In this document: piece after piece, positions 41,743-49,574 of the stretch
How positions within the stretch are numbered: position 1 is the stretch's first letter
How the letters are laid out: each line of letters begins with the position of its first letter
Source: an uncultured Clostridia bacterium
GTDB lineage: Bacteria; Bacillota; Clostridia; Christensenellales; Borkfalkiaceae
Direction of reading: 5' to 3'
Length of the DNA stretch: 64,000 nucleotides
Assembly (NCBI GenBank): GCA_945949395.1
Contig: CAMFEK010000002.1
Span: forward strand, 62,001-126,000
The notes under the pieces: model-generated
Database searches by the model: none
Seen by the model: only the letters and a program-made list of their open reading frames with translations
What the model was told of the DNA's origin: nothing
Translations under genes and position numbers: made by a program

Positions 41743-42606
41743 ATGCTGCATTTTATTATAAATCCGATAGCCCATACGGTCAAGTTGAAGAGAATCCGCT
41801 CGTTGATCGAGAAGAAAGCCGAGCAGGCGAAACGAGAGTACCTCATTCATTACACCGAGCGTATCGGTCATGCGGGGGAGATCGCGGCGGAACTTTCGCG
41901 CACGCCGGATTCCGTCATCGCCGTCGTCGGCGGCGACGGCACGCTGCACGAAGTGCTCAACGGCATTGAGAATTTTGAAAACGTCACGATGGCGCTCGTG
42001 CCCTGCGGCACGGGCAACGACTTTGCCGAAGCGATCGGTATCCCTTCCGATTTGGAAAAGTCGCTGGATACCGTGTTCTTCCAAGAGGCAAAGGATACCG
42101 ACTGGTTGCAGATCGGGAATAAGCGCAGCATCAACGTGGCGGGGCTGGGCATGGACGTCGACGTGCTCGAACGTTGCTATCGCGGAAAGCTGAAGGGGAA
42201 GATCAAGTACCTGTTGAGCCTTTTGCAGAGCATGTTCCTCTTCAAGGGCTACGAGGTCGAGTATACGATCGGCGATGAAACAAAACGTTATAACGCACTC
42301 TTCGCCTGCGCCTGCAACGGCAGGCAGATCGGGGGCGGCATTCGCATCTGCCCTGTGGCGGACGTGCAGGACGGCAAGCTCGATTTCGTCTTCGTTCATT
42401 GGCATAAGGGCGTGGAGCTCATCAAAAGTTTCCTTTCGCTCATGCGGGGGAAATTCCTGTCCTCGTCAAGGTGCGAACATATTCTTTGCGATAAGCTCGT
42501 AATCCGTCCCGTGGAGAGAGCGTCCTGTCAGCTGGACGGGGAGCTGTATTCCGATCTTTCGTTTGAAGCGGAGATCAAGACGGGGCTTAAATTCATAAGA
42601 CCGTAA
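41743..42606 (+). CDS. Diacylglycerol/lipid kinase, YegS/DagK family
   Basis: A soluble kinase that phosphorylates a lipid such as diacylglycerol. 287 residues. The N-terminal FIINPIAHT, the catalytic VVGGDGTLHEVLNG (about residues 64-77), PCGTGNDFAEAIGIP, and the C-terminal beta-sandwich with ACACNGRQIGGGIRICP and QLDGELY are diagnostic. The ATG at 41743 follows GAGAGGA. The HAT-like tyrosines are not needed for the call. It may be cotranscribed with the next gene. Confidence 0.92.
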   Translation: MLHFIINPIAHTVKLKRIRSLIEKKAEQAKREYLIHYTERIGHAGEIAAELSRTPDSVIAVVGGDGTLHEVLNGIENFENVTMALVPCGTGNDFAEAIGIPSDLEKSLDTVFFQEAKDTDWLQIGNKRSINVAGLGMDVDVLERCYRGKLKGKIKYLLSLLQSMFLFKGYEVEYTIGDETKRYNALFACACNGRQIGGGIRICPVADVQDGKLDFVFVHWHKGVELIKSFLSLMRGKFLSSSRCEHILCDKLVIRPVERASCQLDGELYSDLSFEAEIKTGLKFIRP

Positions 42607-42630
42607 AGAGCCTTTACGGCAAAGGAAAGT

Positions 42631-43713
42631 ATGCAAAAAAAACTTTTTCAAAAAATAATCGAAAGCGTTCCCTCCGCTGTCGTCGTGTTGGATAAGAGAT
42701 ATCGCGTCGAATGCGTCAACAACGCTTTCCTGCGCTGTTTCGGCGCGGAGGAGGGGAAAAAGAAAAGCTTAAAGGAAAGTATTTCCTGCCGCGAAAAGGA
42801 GATCCGTTGCGGCGAGGGGAGGGCGTGTTCTTCCTGCCTGTTCAAGAAGATGTTCGATCGCGCCCTCGAGCAGGAATCGCCCGTCACGGACGAGATTCCC
42901 GTGGAATTGCCTTTCGGCAACAGGAACAGAGAGATCTCCGTCAGAATGCACGTAAAATCTTTGGATAAGCGGCATGCGATCGGCATCATCGACGGCGTTT
43001 ACGAACAGGAGATCGTCAAGGAATTGCAGACGGCGCAACATATCCAACAACGCCTTCTCCCCGAAGGGAAAGAGGCGGGCGGCGTGCGATTCCGCTATAT
43101 GTTTATTCCCTGTCGGGACATCGGAGGGGATCTCCCCGACGTGTACGAGGTAAACGGGCACGATACGTTCGGCGTGATTGCCGACGTTTCGGGAAAAGGG
43201 ATATCCGCAGGTATGTTGTCCGCATTTGTGAAGGCGGGATTCGATAAAAACGAGCCTTCTCCCGCCAAAGCCATTCAGAAACTCAACGATAAGTTCTCGG
43301 AATTGAACCTGGATGAGACTTCCTATATCACGGTCGCCGCCGTTCGGATAAACAGCGAGGAAAAGCGCGTGGAATATTCCATGGCGGGGCATAATGCGCC
43401 CATTCTGCTCAAAAGAAAGTTCGGTGTAGATGAAATCATGCAGCCCGCGCCTCCCGTCTCTACCTGGATGGCGGATTTTGCCTATCAGGACTACCAAACC
43501 TATTACGAAAAGGGGGATATCCTGGTGCTTTTGACGGACGGCGTCACCGAAAGCCGTAACGAGCAGGGGGAAATGTTCGGGATCGAGCGCGTGGAGAGTA
43601 TTTTACTCACTTCGCCTTCTTCCGACGCGTTCATCGAGCGGTTGCGGGCAAATTTGAAGGAATTTTGCGGTAATTTCGACGACGATATCACGGCGATAGC
43701 CTTTGATTTGTAA
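42631..43713 (+). CDS. PAS-like sensor plus SpoIIE/PP2C phosphatase (RsbU-like)
   Basis: 360 residues. Residues 1-~125 look like a PAS domain (IIESVPSAVVVLDKRYRVECVNNAFLRCFG is its start, split here at the linker) carrying a cysteine cluster C53-x6-C60-x5-C66-x2-C69. A short coiled linker (IVKELQTAQHIQQRLLP, the usual RsbU-type linker) leads to a PP2C domain with CRDIGGDLPDVYEV, ADVSGKGISAGMLSAF, LVLLTDGVTESRN and the final NFDDDITAIAFDL; the metal aspartates are present. A Ser/Thr phosphatase in a partner-switching pathway is likely; no anti-sigma partner is adjacent. Confidence 0.88.
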   Translation: MQKKLFQKIIESVPSAVVVLDKRYRVECVNNAFLRCFGAEEGKKKSLKESISCREKEIRCGEGRACSSCLFKKMFDRALEQESPVTDEIPVELPFGNRNREISVRMHVKSLDKRHAIGIIDGVYEQEIVKELQTAQHIQQRLLPEGKEAGGVRFRYMFIPCRDIGGDLPDVYEVNGHDTFGVIADVSGKGISAGMLSAFVKAGFDKNEPSPAKAIQKLNDKFSELNLDETSYITVAAVRINSEEKRVEYSMAGHNAPILLKRKFGVDEIMQPAPPVSTWMADFAYQDYQTYYEKGDILVLLTDGVTESRNEQGEMFGIERVESILLTSPSSDAFIERLRANLKEFCGNFDDDITAIAFDL

Positions 43714-43752
43714 AATTGAAAGGATAGGGGATATAAACGTCCTCTTTTGCGA

Positions 43753-43791
43753 AGAATCGGTTGATTTTCAGCCGATTCTTCTTTTTTTTTG
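43753..43791 (+). terminator. Terminator after the SpoIIE-type phosphatase gene
   Basis: AGAATCGGTTGA (43753-43764) pairs with TCAGCCGATTCT (43768-43779), one G-T pair, followed by a long T tract. Confidence 0.85.
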
Positions 43792-44082
43792 CCGATTTTC
43801 CGCTTTTTTTCCGTAAAAAACAACATGCAGGAAGAGAGAGGTTCCTTGCGCCGTAAAATTCGCATGTTTGGACTGTTTTGGGGAAGAAAATTCTCTAAAA
43901 ATGCCTAAAAATAACCTATTTATGCGTCGCATAGTATAATATTATGCGGTATATAATAAATAAAAATATCATCAAAATGATAGAAAACAGTATAAAAACA
44001 TTTATATTTTGATATAAGTAGAAAAATAGATATAATATTGTGTACTATGTAAGTAGATATACAATATATTGTATCATAAGGC

Positions 44083-44116
44083 AAAAAAGAAAGCACCGCA
44101 AAACGCGATGCTTTCT
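44083..44116 (-). terminator. Terminator of yggS
   Basis: On the minus strand AGAAAGCATCGCG / GCGGTGCTTTCT with loop TTTT and one mismatch, followed by T6. Confidence 0.8.
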
Positions 44117-44131
44117 GAATTTTTACGTTTT

Positions 44132-44806
44132 TCAGTTGTTGTAGTTACGGCGTCCGAAAATCGTGGTGCCGATGCGAACCATATTCGCTCCGTGCGCAAG
44201 GCAAAGTTTATAGTCTCCGCTCATGCCCATGGAGAGATATTTGATCTCTTCGTTTTCCGCTTTTGCCCTATCGTACAGCGCTCTCATTTTATCTACGAGG
44301 GAGGAAAGGTAATCTTCGTCTTGCGAGATGGGGAGCATAGCCATAAAGCCGAGCGGGCGAATACCCGCCATCTCCTTTACGGTAAGATATGCCTCGTACG
44401 CGTCCTCCAAAGGGAAGCCGCCCTTGCTCTCCTCGCAACCGATGTTGACCTGAATGAGCACGTCGGAAACGAGATTGTTTTTTACGCTGCGCGCGGAAAT
44501 TTCCTTGGCGAGTTCCATGCGATCGACGGAGTGATACAGGTAAGTTTTCCCGATCAGATACTTTACCTTGTTGGTTTGCAGGTGTCCGATAAAGTGTCGG
44601 TTGCCTCCTTTTATCAAGTCGTATTTTTCCTTGAACTCCTGCACCCAGTTTTCGCCGATATCTTCAAGCCCCGCTTGCAGAGCGCGATTGATTTTTTCCG
44701 GATCCTGCATTTTCGTCGCCGCCACGAGGGTGACTTTTTCGCCGAAGCAGTTGCCTGCGGAAAGCTCGTCTAATAATCTTTTTACGTTTTCTTCAATCGT
44801 ATCCAT
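44132..44806 (-). CDS. yggS: YggS family PLP homeostasis protein
   Basis: A cytoplasmic PLP carrier/homeostasis protein (PLPBP). 224 residues. PLP lysine in TLVAATKMQ; DIGENWVQEFKEK; HFIGHLQTNKVKYL; and LSMGMSGDYKLCLAHGANMVRIGT (the phosphate site, broken by linkers in the family). The ATG at 44806 begins the similarity. There is no ribosome site: the extended -10 TGGTATAAT ends 7 bases before the A of ATG, so the mRNA should be leaderless. Divergent from the gene at 44924, which has the same arrangement. Confidence 0.93.
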   Translation of the reverse strand: MDTIEENVKRLLDELSAGNCFGEKVTLVAATKMQDPEKINRALQAGLEDIGENWVQEFKEKYDLIKGGNRHFIGHLQTNKVKYLIGKTYLYHSVDRMELAKEISARSVKNNLVSDVLIQVNIGCEESKGGFPLEDAYEAYLTVKEMAGIRPLGFMAMLPISQDEDYLSSLVDKMRALYDRAKAENEEIKYLSMGMSGDYKLCLAHGANMVRIGTTIFGRRNYNN

Positions 44807-44812
44807 GGCTGT

Positions 44813-44842
44813 ATTATACCACCGTTGCCGCGCAAATTGCAA
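44813..44842 (-). promoter_or_regulatory. yggS promoter positioned for a leaderless transcript
   Basis: Minus strand TTGCAA (44837-44842), 18-bp spacer, TATAAT (44813-44818) with TGG before it (extended -10). Six bases separate the -10 from the ATG, so transcription should start on the start codon. Confidence 0.7.
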
Positions 44843-44887
44843 TGAAATGGAGAGGGTTTTTGCGCAATTTGTTTGCCGCCGCGAAGG

Positions 44888-44916
44888 TTGACTTTTCCCG
44901 TTACTTCTGTTATAAT
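44888..44916 (+). promoter_or_regulatory. Promoter of the phosphatase-like gene positioned for a leaderless transcript
   Basis: TTGACT (44888-44893), 17-bp spacer, TATAAT (44911-44916). Seven bases separate the -10 from the ATG at 44924, and no Shine-Dalgarno sequence is present. Confidence 0.75.
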
Positions 44917-44923
44917 ATGCGCT

Positions 44924-45916
44924 ATGGAAAACTTTTTGGTCTGTGCGCTCACGTTTGAGCGAGATAAAAATCTTTCGGGGCGAATCTATTATTACTTGGT
45001 GGATTTTCCCGCAGAGTTAGACGATGAGATCGTCGTTCCGCTCAACGTTCACGGTCGCCTTCAGGTCGGGAAGGTCGTAAAGAAATACGTCCTTTCTCCC
45101 GACGGGAAATTGCTGCCCGAAAAGAAAGGACTGCTGCATTTTCTCACCTCCCGCCTCTTTTGCGAGAAGTTGCCCTTCTGTCCGGAAAGGCTGAAATCCG
45201 CGCTCTGCCCGTTCGGCTACCGCAGGGTATCCCTGCCGTCCGCGTGCAACACGCGCGATCTCGGCGGCTTGTTTTACGATGAAAAACACGTCACGGCTTA
45301 CGGCAATTTTCTGCGCGGCGACGAGCCGGAAGGAGATGTTTCCGCCTGCGGCGTGGATTCTCTCGTCTGTTTCGGAGGTGATATTCCCGCCGATTGCGCG
45401 GTTCCCGTAAGGGTGTTTCCCTCTCTCTTTTCCGTCGAAAAGATGGGCGATGTCGACGCGCTCTACGCCTTCGACGTCTATGGAGAAGAAGAGGCGGAGA
45501 GCGAGTTTTTCCCCTCGGAAGAGGAGTTCGAGAGGGCGTTTTCGCAGGGCGGCGCGTTGAGGGAAGTCTTTTCCTTTCTCGCCTCTTTATCGGGAACCGT
45601 CCTTCTTTGCGATACCTTCGGCTCGCGTTCCGTCGAACTCGTCTGCATGATTTTGTATCTTCTTGCCGGCGTTTCCTTGGGCGATATCGCAAGGGAACGC
45701 GAGATCACGAGAAAGGCGCTTTCCCGCAAATCTAAACAAAACGTTAAATTTTTAAATTTTGCATCATCCATTCCCTCGCAGGGCGAGACGCTGTCTTTTC
45801 TGAAAAATTTTTTGGAAAAGTACGGCGGGGCGGAAAAGTTTTTGCTTTCCGTCGGACTTACGCAGGGGGAGATCGATCGCCTGCGCTACCGTATGACGAG
45901 CGTAAACGGAAATTAA
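44924..45916 (+). CDS. Tyrosine-phosphatase-like protein with degenerate active site and PriA-like N terminus
   Basis: 330 residues. Residues 1-~55 (CALTFERDKNLSGRIYYYLV, VPLNVHGRLQVGKVV) resemble the N-terminal 3'-end-binding fold of PriA. From about 95 the protein follows the Y_phosphatase3 family: NTRDLGG (109-115), a LAGVSLGDIAREREIT helix, and the C-terminal GGAEKFLLSVGLTQGEIDRL. The family P-loop HCxxGKDRTG is replaced by CDTFGSRSV at 229-237: the nucleophile Cys aligns with Asp230 and the invariant Arg is out of place. It is probably a binding protein, not an enzyme. Leaderless start, divergent from yggS. Confidence 0.68.
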   Translation: MENFLVCALTFERDKNLSGRIYYYLVDFPAELDDEIVVPLNVHGRLQVGKVVKKYVLSPDGKLLPEKKGLLHFLTSRLFCEKLPFCPERLKSALCPFGYRRVSLPSACNTRDLGGLFYDEKHVTAYGNFLRGDEPEGDVSACGVDSLVCFGGDIPADCAVPVRVFPSLFSVEKMGDVDALYAFDVYGEEEAESEFFPSEEEFERAFSQGGALREVFSFLASLSGTVLLCDTFGSRSVELVCMILYLLAGVSLGDIAREREITRKALSRKSKQNVKFLNFASSIPSQGETLSFLKNFLEKYGGAEKFLLSVGLTQGEIDRLRYRMTSVNGN

Positions 45917-45932
45917 CGAAAAGGAGATTTTT

Positions 45933-46640
45933 ATGATAAAAGCAATTCTGTTTGATCTGGACGGCACCCTGCTGCCCATGGACGAAGAGGAGTTCACCAA
46001 AGTGTATTTTTCGCTCCTGTGCCAAAAGGTCGCCCCTTACGGCTACGAGCCCAAGCAACTCATTTCCACCATCTGGGCGGGCACCAAGCAGATGATGAAA
46101 AATGACGGGCTAAAAAGCAACGAGCAGGCGTTTTGGGAGGTCTTTGCGCAAAATTACGGCGAGGAGAGGATGAAGGATAAGCAACTCTTCGATTCCTTTT
46201 ATTCGCACGAATTTACGCAGACCAAAGCCGTCTGCGAGGAAAATCCCTTGGCGAAGGAGATCGTCCGCTATGCGCGCGAAAAATTCGGAAGAGTCATTCT
46301 GTCCACGAATCCCATCTTCCCCAAGGTCGGCACGCTCACCCGCATGGGGTTTATCGGGCTAAAGGAAGAGGATTTCGATCTCGTCACGACCTATGAAAAT
46401 TCCCGTTTCTGCAAGCCGAATCCCGCCTATTTCCAAGATATTTTGAAGAGGTTTTCGCTCTCGCCCGACGAGGTGATCCTGTTCGGAAACAACGAGTCGG
46501 AGGACGGCGATTGCGCGTATCGGTGCGGGATCCGCTGTTATCTCGTGGGGGATCACGTGATAAAGAATGAGAAAAAGCTGACGGAATACGAAAGGATTCC
46601 CATGAATAAAGTGATAGAAACCATGAATAAATATTTATAA
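45933..46640 (+). CDS. HAD family hydrolase
   Basis: 235 residues. Motif I FDLDGTLLPMD, motif II VILSTNP, motif III Lys in FCKPNPAYF, motif IV FGNNESEDGDCA. A large cap domain at about 15-100 (tyrosine- and lysine-rich). It looks like the phosphoglycolate-phosphatase/beta-PGM type HAD group; the substrate is unknown. Ribosome site AAAGGAG; 16 bases after the phosphatase-like gene, so probably cotranscribed. Confidence 0.9.
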   Translation: MIKAILFDLDGTLLPMDEEEFTKVYFSLLCQKVAPYGYEPKQLISTIWAGTKQMMKNDGLKSNEQAFWEVFAQNYGEERMKDKQLFDSFYSHEFTQTKAVCEENPLAKEIVRYAREKFGRVILSTNPIFPKVGTLTRMGFIGLKEEDFDLVTTYENSRFCKPNPAYFQDILKRFSLSPDEVILFGNNESEDGDCAYRCGIRCYLVGDHVIKNEKKLTEYERIPMNKVIETMNKYL

Positions 46641-46659
46641 TATTCCCCGTTCGGGATAG

Positions 46660-46702
46660 AAAAACCCCGTCGTTTTTCCTTTGAAAACGACGGGGTTTTT
46701 TT
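46660..46702. terminator. Bidirectional terminator between HAD hydrolase and thiT
   Basis: AAAAACCCCGTCGTTTT and its complement (46684-46700) form a long stem with loop TCCTTTG; T-rich on both strands, so it ends both converging genes. Confidence 0.9.
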
Positions 46703-46718
46703 AAGTTGTTCGCTTGCG

Positions 46719-47837
46719 TTAAGCGGCTTTTCTCGTCTCGGAAAGGCGAATTTTATCGATCTGGGAGACGAAGGATTTCGAGGAGAGCACGAGCACGCCG
46801 ACGACTACGAGGATGGCGATATCGGGCATCACGTACATGAACTGATAGGTGAGGCTATACACGAAGGGGGACTGACCTTCGGGTGCGAAGGCGCCGAATG
46901 CGAACATACCCGAGAAGAAGTGGGAGACAAAGCGCGCGAGTCCCGCGAGAACGGCGCCGAGGGCGAACCGGAGCTGAGGCGCTTGGATTCTTTCGCTGTG
47001 TGCGAACATACCGGCGAGTCCGATGGCGGCAAAGGCGATGGGGTAGTCTAAGAGGAACTGCGCGGGGTGCAGGATATAAGTGTCCTGAACGGCTTGCAAC
47101 AACCCGTAAATCATGCCCGCGAATACGCCCTTCTTGGTGCCGAACATATAGGAGTAGAGCATCAAGGGGAAGAGGGAAGCGACGGTGATGGAGCCGCCCT
47201 GGGGCATCTTGACGATGCGGATATAGGAGAGGGCAAAGCTCATGGCGATACATACGGCGGCGTAGGCGATGGATTTGGTGGAGAAGCCGTTCTCTCCCTT
47301 ATCGAGCAGGAGGGCGAGCGCGATCAAGATGACGACGAGCAGGACGGAGCTTACGTAAAGTCCGACGGTTTCAACCTGTTCGTTGGTGAGCCAGTTGTCC
47401 TCGGCGGGCTTGCCCGTTGCGTAATAGATGCCGAGCATCACGAGCGCGACGACGAGCGCGACGGCGGAGAGAACGCCCATGACGATATGAACCGTTTTGT
47501 CCTTGCAGACGCCGAGAAGGATCATCGTGGCGATGATGAGGAGTGCGGCGATGAGAATGGGCAGGAAGGTCTGCCAAACGACGCCGTCGTCGACAAAGGT
47601 GAGCGCGCTGAAGAGTACGGCGAGAGCTGCCGCGTAGCATACGGCAATGATTCCGCTCACCTTCATGACCTTCGCGCGGTTTTCCTTGTTCACCGTGACT
47701 CTGATCAAAAAGGCGATTATGAGCGCGACGGTAAGCCAAAAGGCGACGCTGCGGCAGAAGTCGAACAAGCCGTATTCCGCGATATTAAAACGGAATAAAT
47801 ACCAGCTCGCGCCGTCTAAAATGTTAGTGAGAAACAT
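46719..47837 (-). CDS. thiT: Thiamine ECF transporter S component ThiT with extra N-terminal membrane region
   Basis: 372 residues, about twice a normal ThiT (~180-200). The C-terminal half (from about residue 190) has ThiT marks: SYIRIVKMPQGGSITVASLF (substrate loop), LYSYMFGTKKGVFAGMIYG, and LLQAVQDTYILHPAQFLLDY. The N-terminal ~180 residues add about five or six membrane helices of unknown role. Start ATG 47837 with AGGAG 6 bases before. A TPP riboswitch and terminator precede it, fixing thiamine as the likely substrate. An ECF ATPase module must lie elsewhere. Confidence 0.9.
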   Translation of the reverse strand: MFLTNILDGASWYLFRFNIAEYGLFDFCRSVAFWLTVALIIAFLIRVTVNKENRAKVMKVSGIIAVCYAAALAVLFSALTFVDDGVVWQTFLPILIAALLIIATMILLGVCKDKTVHIVMGVLSAVALVVALVMLGIYYATGKPAEDNWLTNEQVETVGLYVSSVLLVVILIALALLLDKGENGFSTKSIAYAAVCIAMSFALSYIRIVKMPQGGSITVASLFPLMLYSYMFGTKKGVFAGMIYGLLQAVQDTYILHPAQFLLDYPIAFAAIGLAGMFAHSERIQAPQLRFALGAVLAGLARFVSHFFSGMFAFGAFAPEGQSPFVYSLTYQFMYVMPDIAILVVVGVLVLSSKSFVSQIDKIRLSETRKAA

Positions 47838-47868
47838 AAAAACTCCTTTTCCGTCGAATTGGAATGGG

Positions 47869-47901
47869 TAAAAAATGCGCACCCTGTTTTCAGGGCGCGC
47901 A
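47869..47901 (-). terminator. Riboswitch-controlled terminator before thiT
   Basis: TGCGCGCCCTG and CAGGGTGCGCA (11 bp, one G-T pair, loop AAAA) then T6 on the minus strand. It lies about 10 bases after the TPP aptamer, as the expression platform. Confidence 0.85.
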
Positions 47902-47911
47902 ACTACGTTCT

Positions 47912-47986
47912 AATTTCTATCATCTCGCTCAAGTATTACCTTGCCGATTCAATGGTATGATCTCAGCCTTTTACAGCACCCACGAC
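47912..47986 (-). ncRNA. TPP riboswitch (thi box)
   Basis: Minus-strand order: GTGGGTGCTG, GGCTGAGATCATACC (with the invariant CTGAGA), TTGAATCGGCAAGG, then TAATACTTGAGCGAG and GATAGAAA. These match the TPP aptamer blocks GGGTGC, CTGAGA, TGAACCTGA and AATACCnGCG, with the last block somewhat degenerate. The terminator at 47869-47901 follows, so thiamine pyrophosphate would switch thiT off. Confidence 0.85.
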
Positions 47987-48008
47987 GGATATTTTATTTT
48001 GTAACAAA

Positions 48009-48037
48009 ATTATAGCGTTTAGCGGTTGAAATGTCAA
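48009..48037 (-). promoter_or_regulatory. thiT promoter
   Basis: Minus strand TTGACA (48032-48037), 17 bp, TATAAT (48009-48014): perfect consensus. Its -35 abuts the -35 of the divergent yfbR promoter. Confidence 0.88.
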
Positions 48038-48054
48038 TCGTTTTGTGATATAAT
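48026..48054 (+). promoter_or_regulatory. yfbR promoter
   Basis: TTGAAA (48026-48031), 17 bp, TATAAT (48049-48054) preceded by TGA (extended -10). The -35 sits back to back with the thiT -35. Confidence 0.8.
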
Positions 48055-48081
48055 ACAAAAAATAACAAGAGAGGACGATTT

Positions 48082-48675
48082 ATGGCAGAGGATTACAATT
48101 TTTACGCCTATATGGACAGAATGAAATACATCCGCCGCTGGCAATTGATGCGTTCCGTTCGCGAAGAAAATATCATGGAGCACTCCGAATCCGTCGCGCT
48201 GCTGACGCACGCGCTCTGCCTCATTCATAACGATTTGTTCCCCGACGATCGGGTGGATATCGAAAAGGCGGTGCTCTACGCCGTGTATCACGAGACGAGC
48301 GAGGTGATGACGGGGGATCTGCCCACGCCCATCAAGTATTTCAATCGGGAAATCAGCGGCGCGTACAAGGACATGGAGCGTCGCGCTTGCGAAAAGCTGC
48401 TCTCCTTCCTGCCCGAAAGCATGAAGAGGGAACTTTCCCCCTACGTGTTGGCGAATGAAGAGAGCAAGGAGTATCTCCTCATGAAGGCGGCAGACAGACT
48501 TTCCGCGTATATCCGCTGTATCGAAGAGCGCAGAAGCGGCAATAACGAATTTATCAAAGCGGAAAAGAGCATTCGGGAGGACCTTTCATCCCGCGGCTTG
48601 CCGGAGGTGGATAGGTTCCTTCAATGGTTCCTACCCGCCTATGAAAAGACGCTCGACGAGCTGGAAAACAGATAA
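48082..48675 (+). CDS. yfbR: 5'-deoxynucleotidase, YfbR family
   Basis: An HD-domain phosphohydrolase acting on deoxyribonucleoside 5'-monophosphates. 197 residues. Marks: RRWQLMRSVREENIMEHS (the substrate-selecting Trp and HD-site His lie here), YAVYHETSEVMTGDLPTPIKY with the metal His-Glu and the TGDxPTP turn, and KAADRLSAYIRC. The ATG at 48082 follows AGAGAGGA. It is followed by an acyltransferase gene after 33 bases. Confidence 0.92.
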   Translation: MAEDYNFYAYMDRMKYIRRWQLMRSVREENIMEHSESVALLTHALCLIHNDLFPDDRVDIEKAVLYAVYHETSEVMTGDLPTPIKYFNREISGAYKDMERRACEKLLSFLPESMKRELSPYVLANEESKEYLLMKAADRLSAYIRCIEERRSGNNEFIKAEKSIREDLSSRGLPEVDRFLQWFLPAYEKTLDELENR

Positions 48676-48708
48676 AATCCTTATCCTTATTATATGTAGT
48701 GAGAAATT

Positions 48709-49491
48709 ATGAACAAATACACGGAAAAACAAAAGAGACTGGAGCGGGAAGGAAAGTTTGACACCGACCTTTTGCCTTACCGCACGGACAATATGCGGCT
48801 CATCGACGAGAACTATCCATTCGGGTTTACCTTTGCGGAAAAACTTTGTCGGGGAATCGTGCTTTCCCTGCTGTATCTCGTCGTGCGCCCCCTGCTCTTC
48901 TTCGCCTGCGGTTTCCGCATTCGGGGGAAGGAAAATATGAAGGGCGTCAAGGGCGCCATCGTCATCACCAACCACGTACACTATTTCGATTGCCTCATGG
49001 CGGAGCCCCTGCACTCCTATTTCAAGGTCTTTCACACGGGCGCGGGGTTTAACGCCAAACGGGATATCCGCGGTTGGTTTTTGCATATCCTCGGCTTTTT
49101 GCCGCTCAACGGCAGTTTCGGCGCGCAAAAGAATTTGAAAAAGCGCATCGGCGAGATCTTGCAAAAGGGCGGTTTGGTGCAGTTTTATCCCGAACACGCG
49201 TTGTGGCAGGGTTATAAAAAGCCTCGCCCCTTCAAAAACGGAGCCTTCCGCTACGCCTGCGATTTTTCCGTTCCCGTGATCCCCACCTTCATCACCTTTG
49301 AAAAGGGATTTTTACGGAGGGAGCGGGCGGTGCTCAACGTTCTGCCTCCCCTCTATCCCGACAAGGCGCTTTCGGGCAAGCAGCAGGTCGAACGGCTGCG
49401 CGACGAGAGCTTTGCCGCCTTTCGGGCGTGCTACGAAAAGGCGTACGGGATTCCCCTCGTCTACGAAGAAAAAATTTCCGAAAGTTGTTAA
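48709..49491 (+). CDS. Lysophospholipid acyltransferase (PlsC-like)
   Basis: 260 residues. One N-terminal membrane stretch (GIVLSLLYLVVRPLLFFACG), then the acyltransferase motif NHVHYFD (H-x4-D, about residues 93-99), a later FLPLNGSFG and YPEHALW in place of the usual FPEG. The NH-x4-D site is intact. It acylates lysophosphatidic acid or a related lipid (family knowledge). The promoter of the next operon begins inside its last codons' downstream region at 49502. Confidence 0.85.
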   Translation: MNKYTEKQKRLEREGKFDTDLLPYRTDNMRLIDENYPFGFTFAEKLCRGIVLSLLYLVVRPLLFFACGFRIRGKENMKGVKGAIVITNHVHYFDCLMAEPLHSYFKVFHTGAGFNAKRDIRGWFLHILGFLPLNGSFGAQKNLKKRIGEILQKGGLVQFYPEHALWQGYKKPRPFKNGAFRYACDFSVPVIPTFITFEKGFLRRERAVLNVLPPLYPDKALSGKQQVERLRDESFAAFRACYEKAYGIPLVYEEKISESC

Positions 49492-49501
49492 GCGAAAATG
49501 C

Positions 49502-49530
49502 TTGACAGCTTTTTTTCTTTCCGATATAAT
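49502..49530 (+). promoter_or_regulatory. Promoter of the ylxM-ffh-rpsP operon
   Basis: TTGACA (49502-49507), 17 bp, TATAAT (49525-49530): perfect consensus. Confidence 0.88.
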
Positions 49531-49574
49531 AAGAAAGTCGAGTGTAAAGCATTTCTACTTGACAGGTGATGACA

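Larger units (their letters stand above)
43714..44131. other. A/T-rich intergenic region between convergent units
   Basis: It begins with the phosphatase terminator and ends with the yggS terminator. Between about 43880 and 44080 the DNA is strongly A/T-rich, unlike its surroundings, with a 13-base palindrome (TATGCGTCGCATA, 43921-43933) and several TATAAT-like words. No open frame or RNA structure is convincing. It could be an old insertion scar or protein-binding site; nothing is claimed. Confidence 0.5.
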
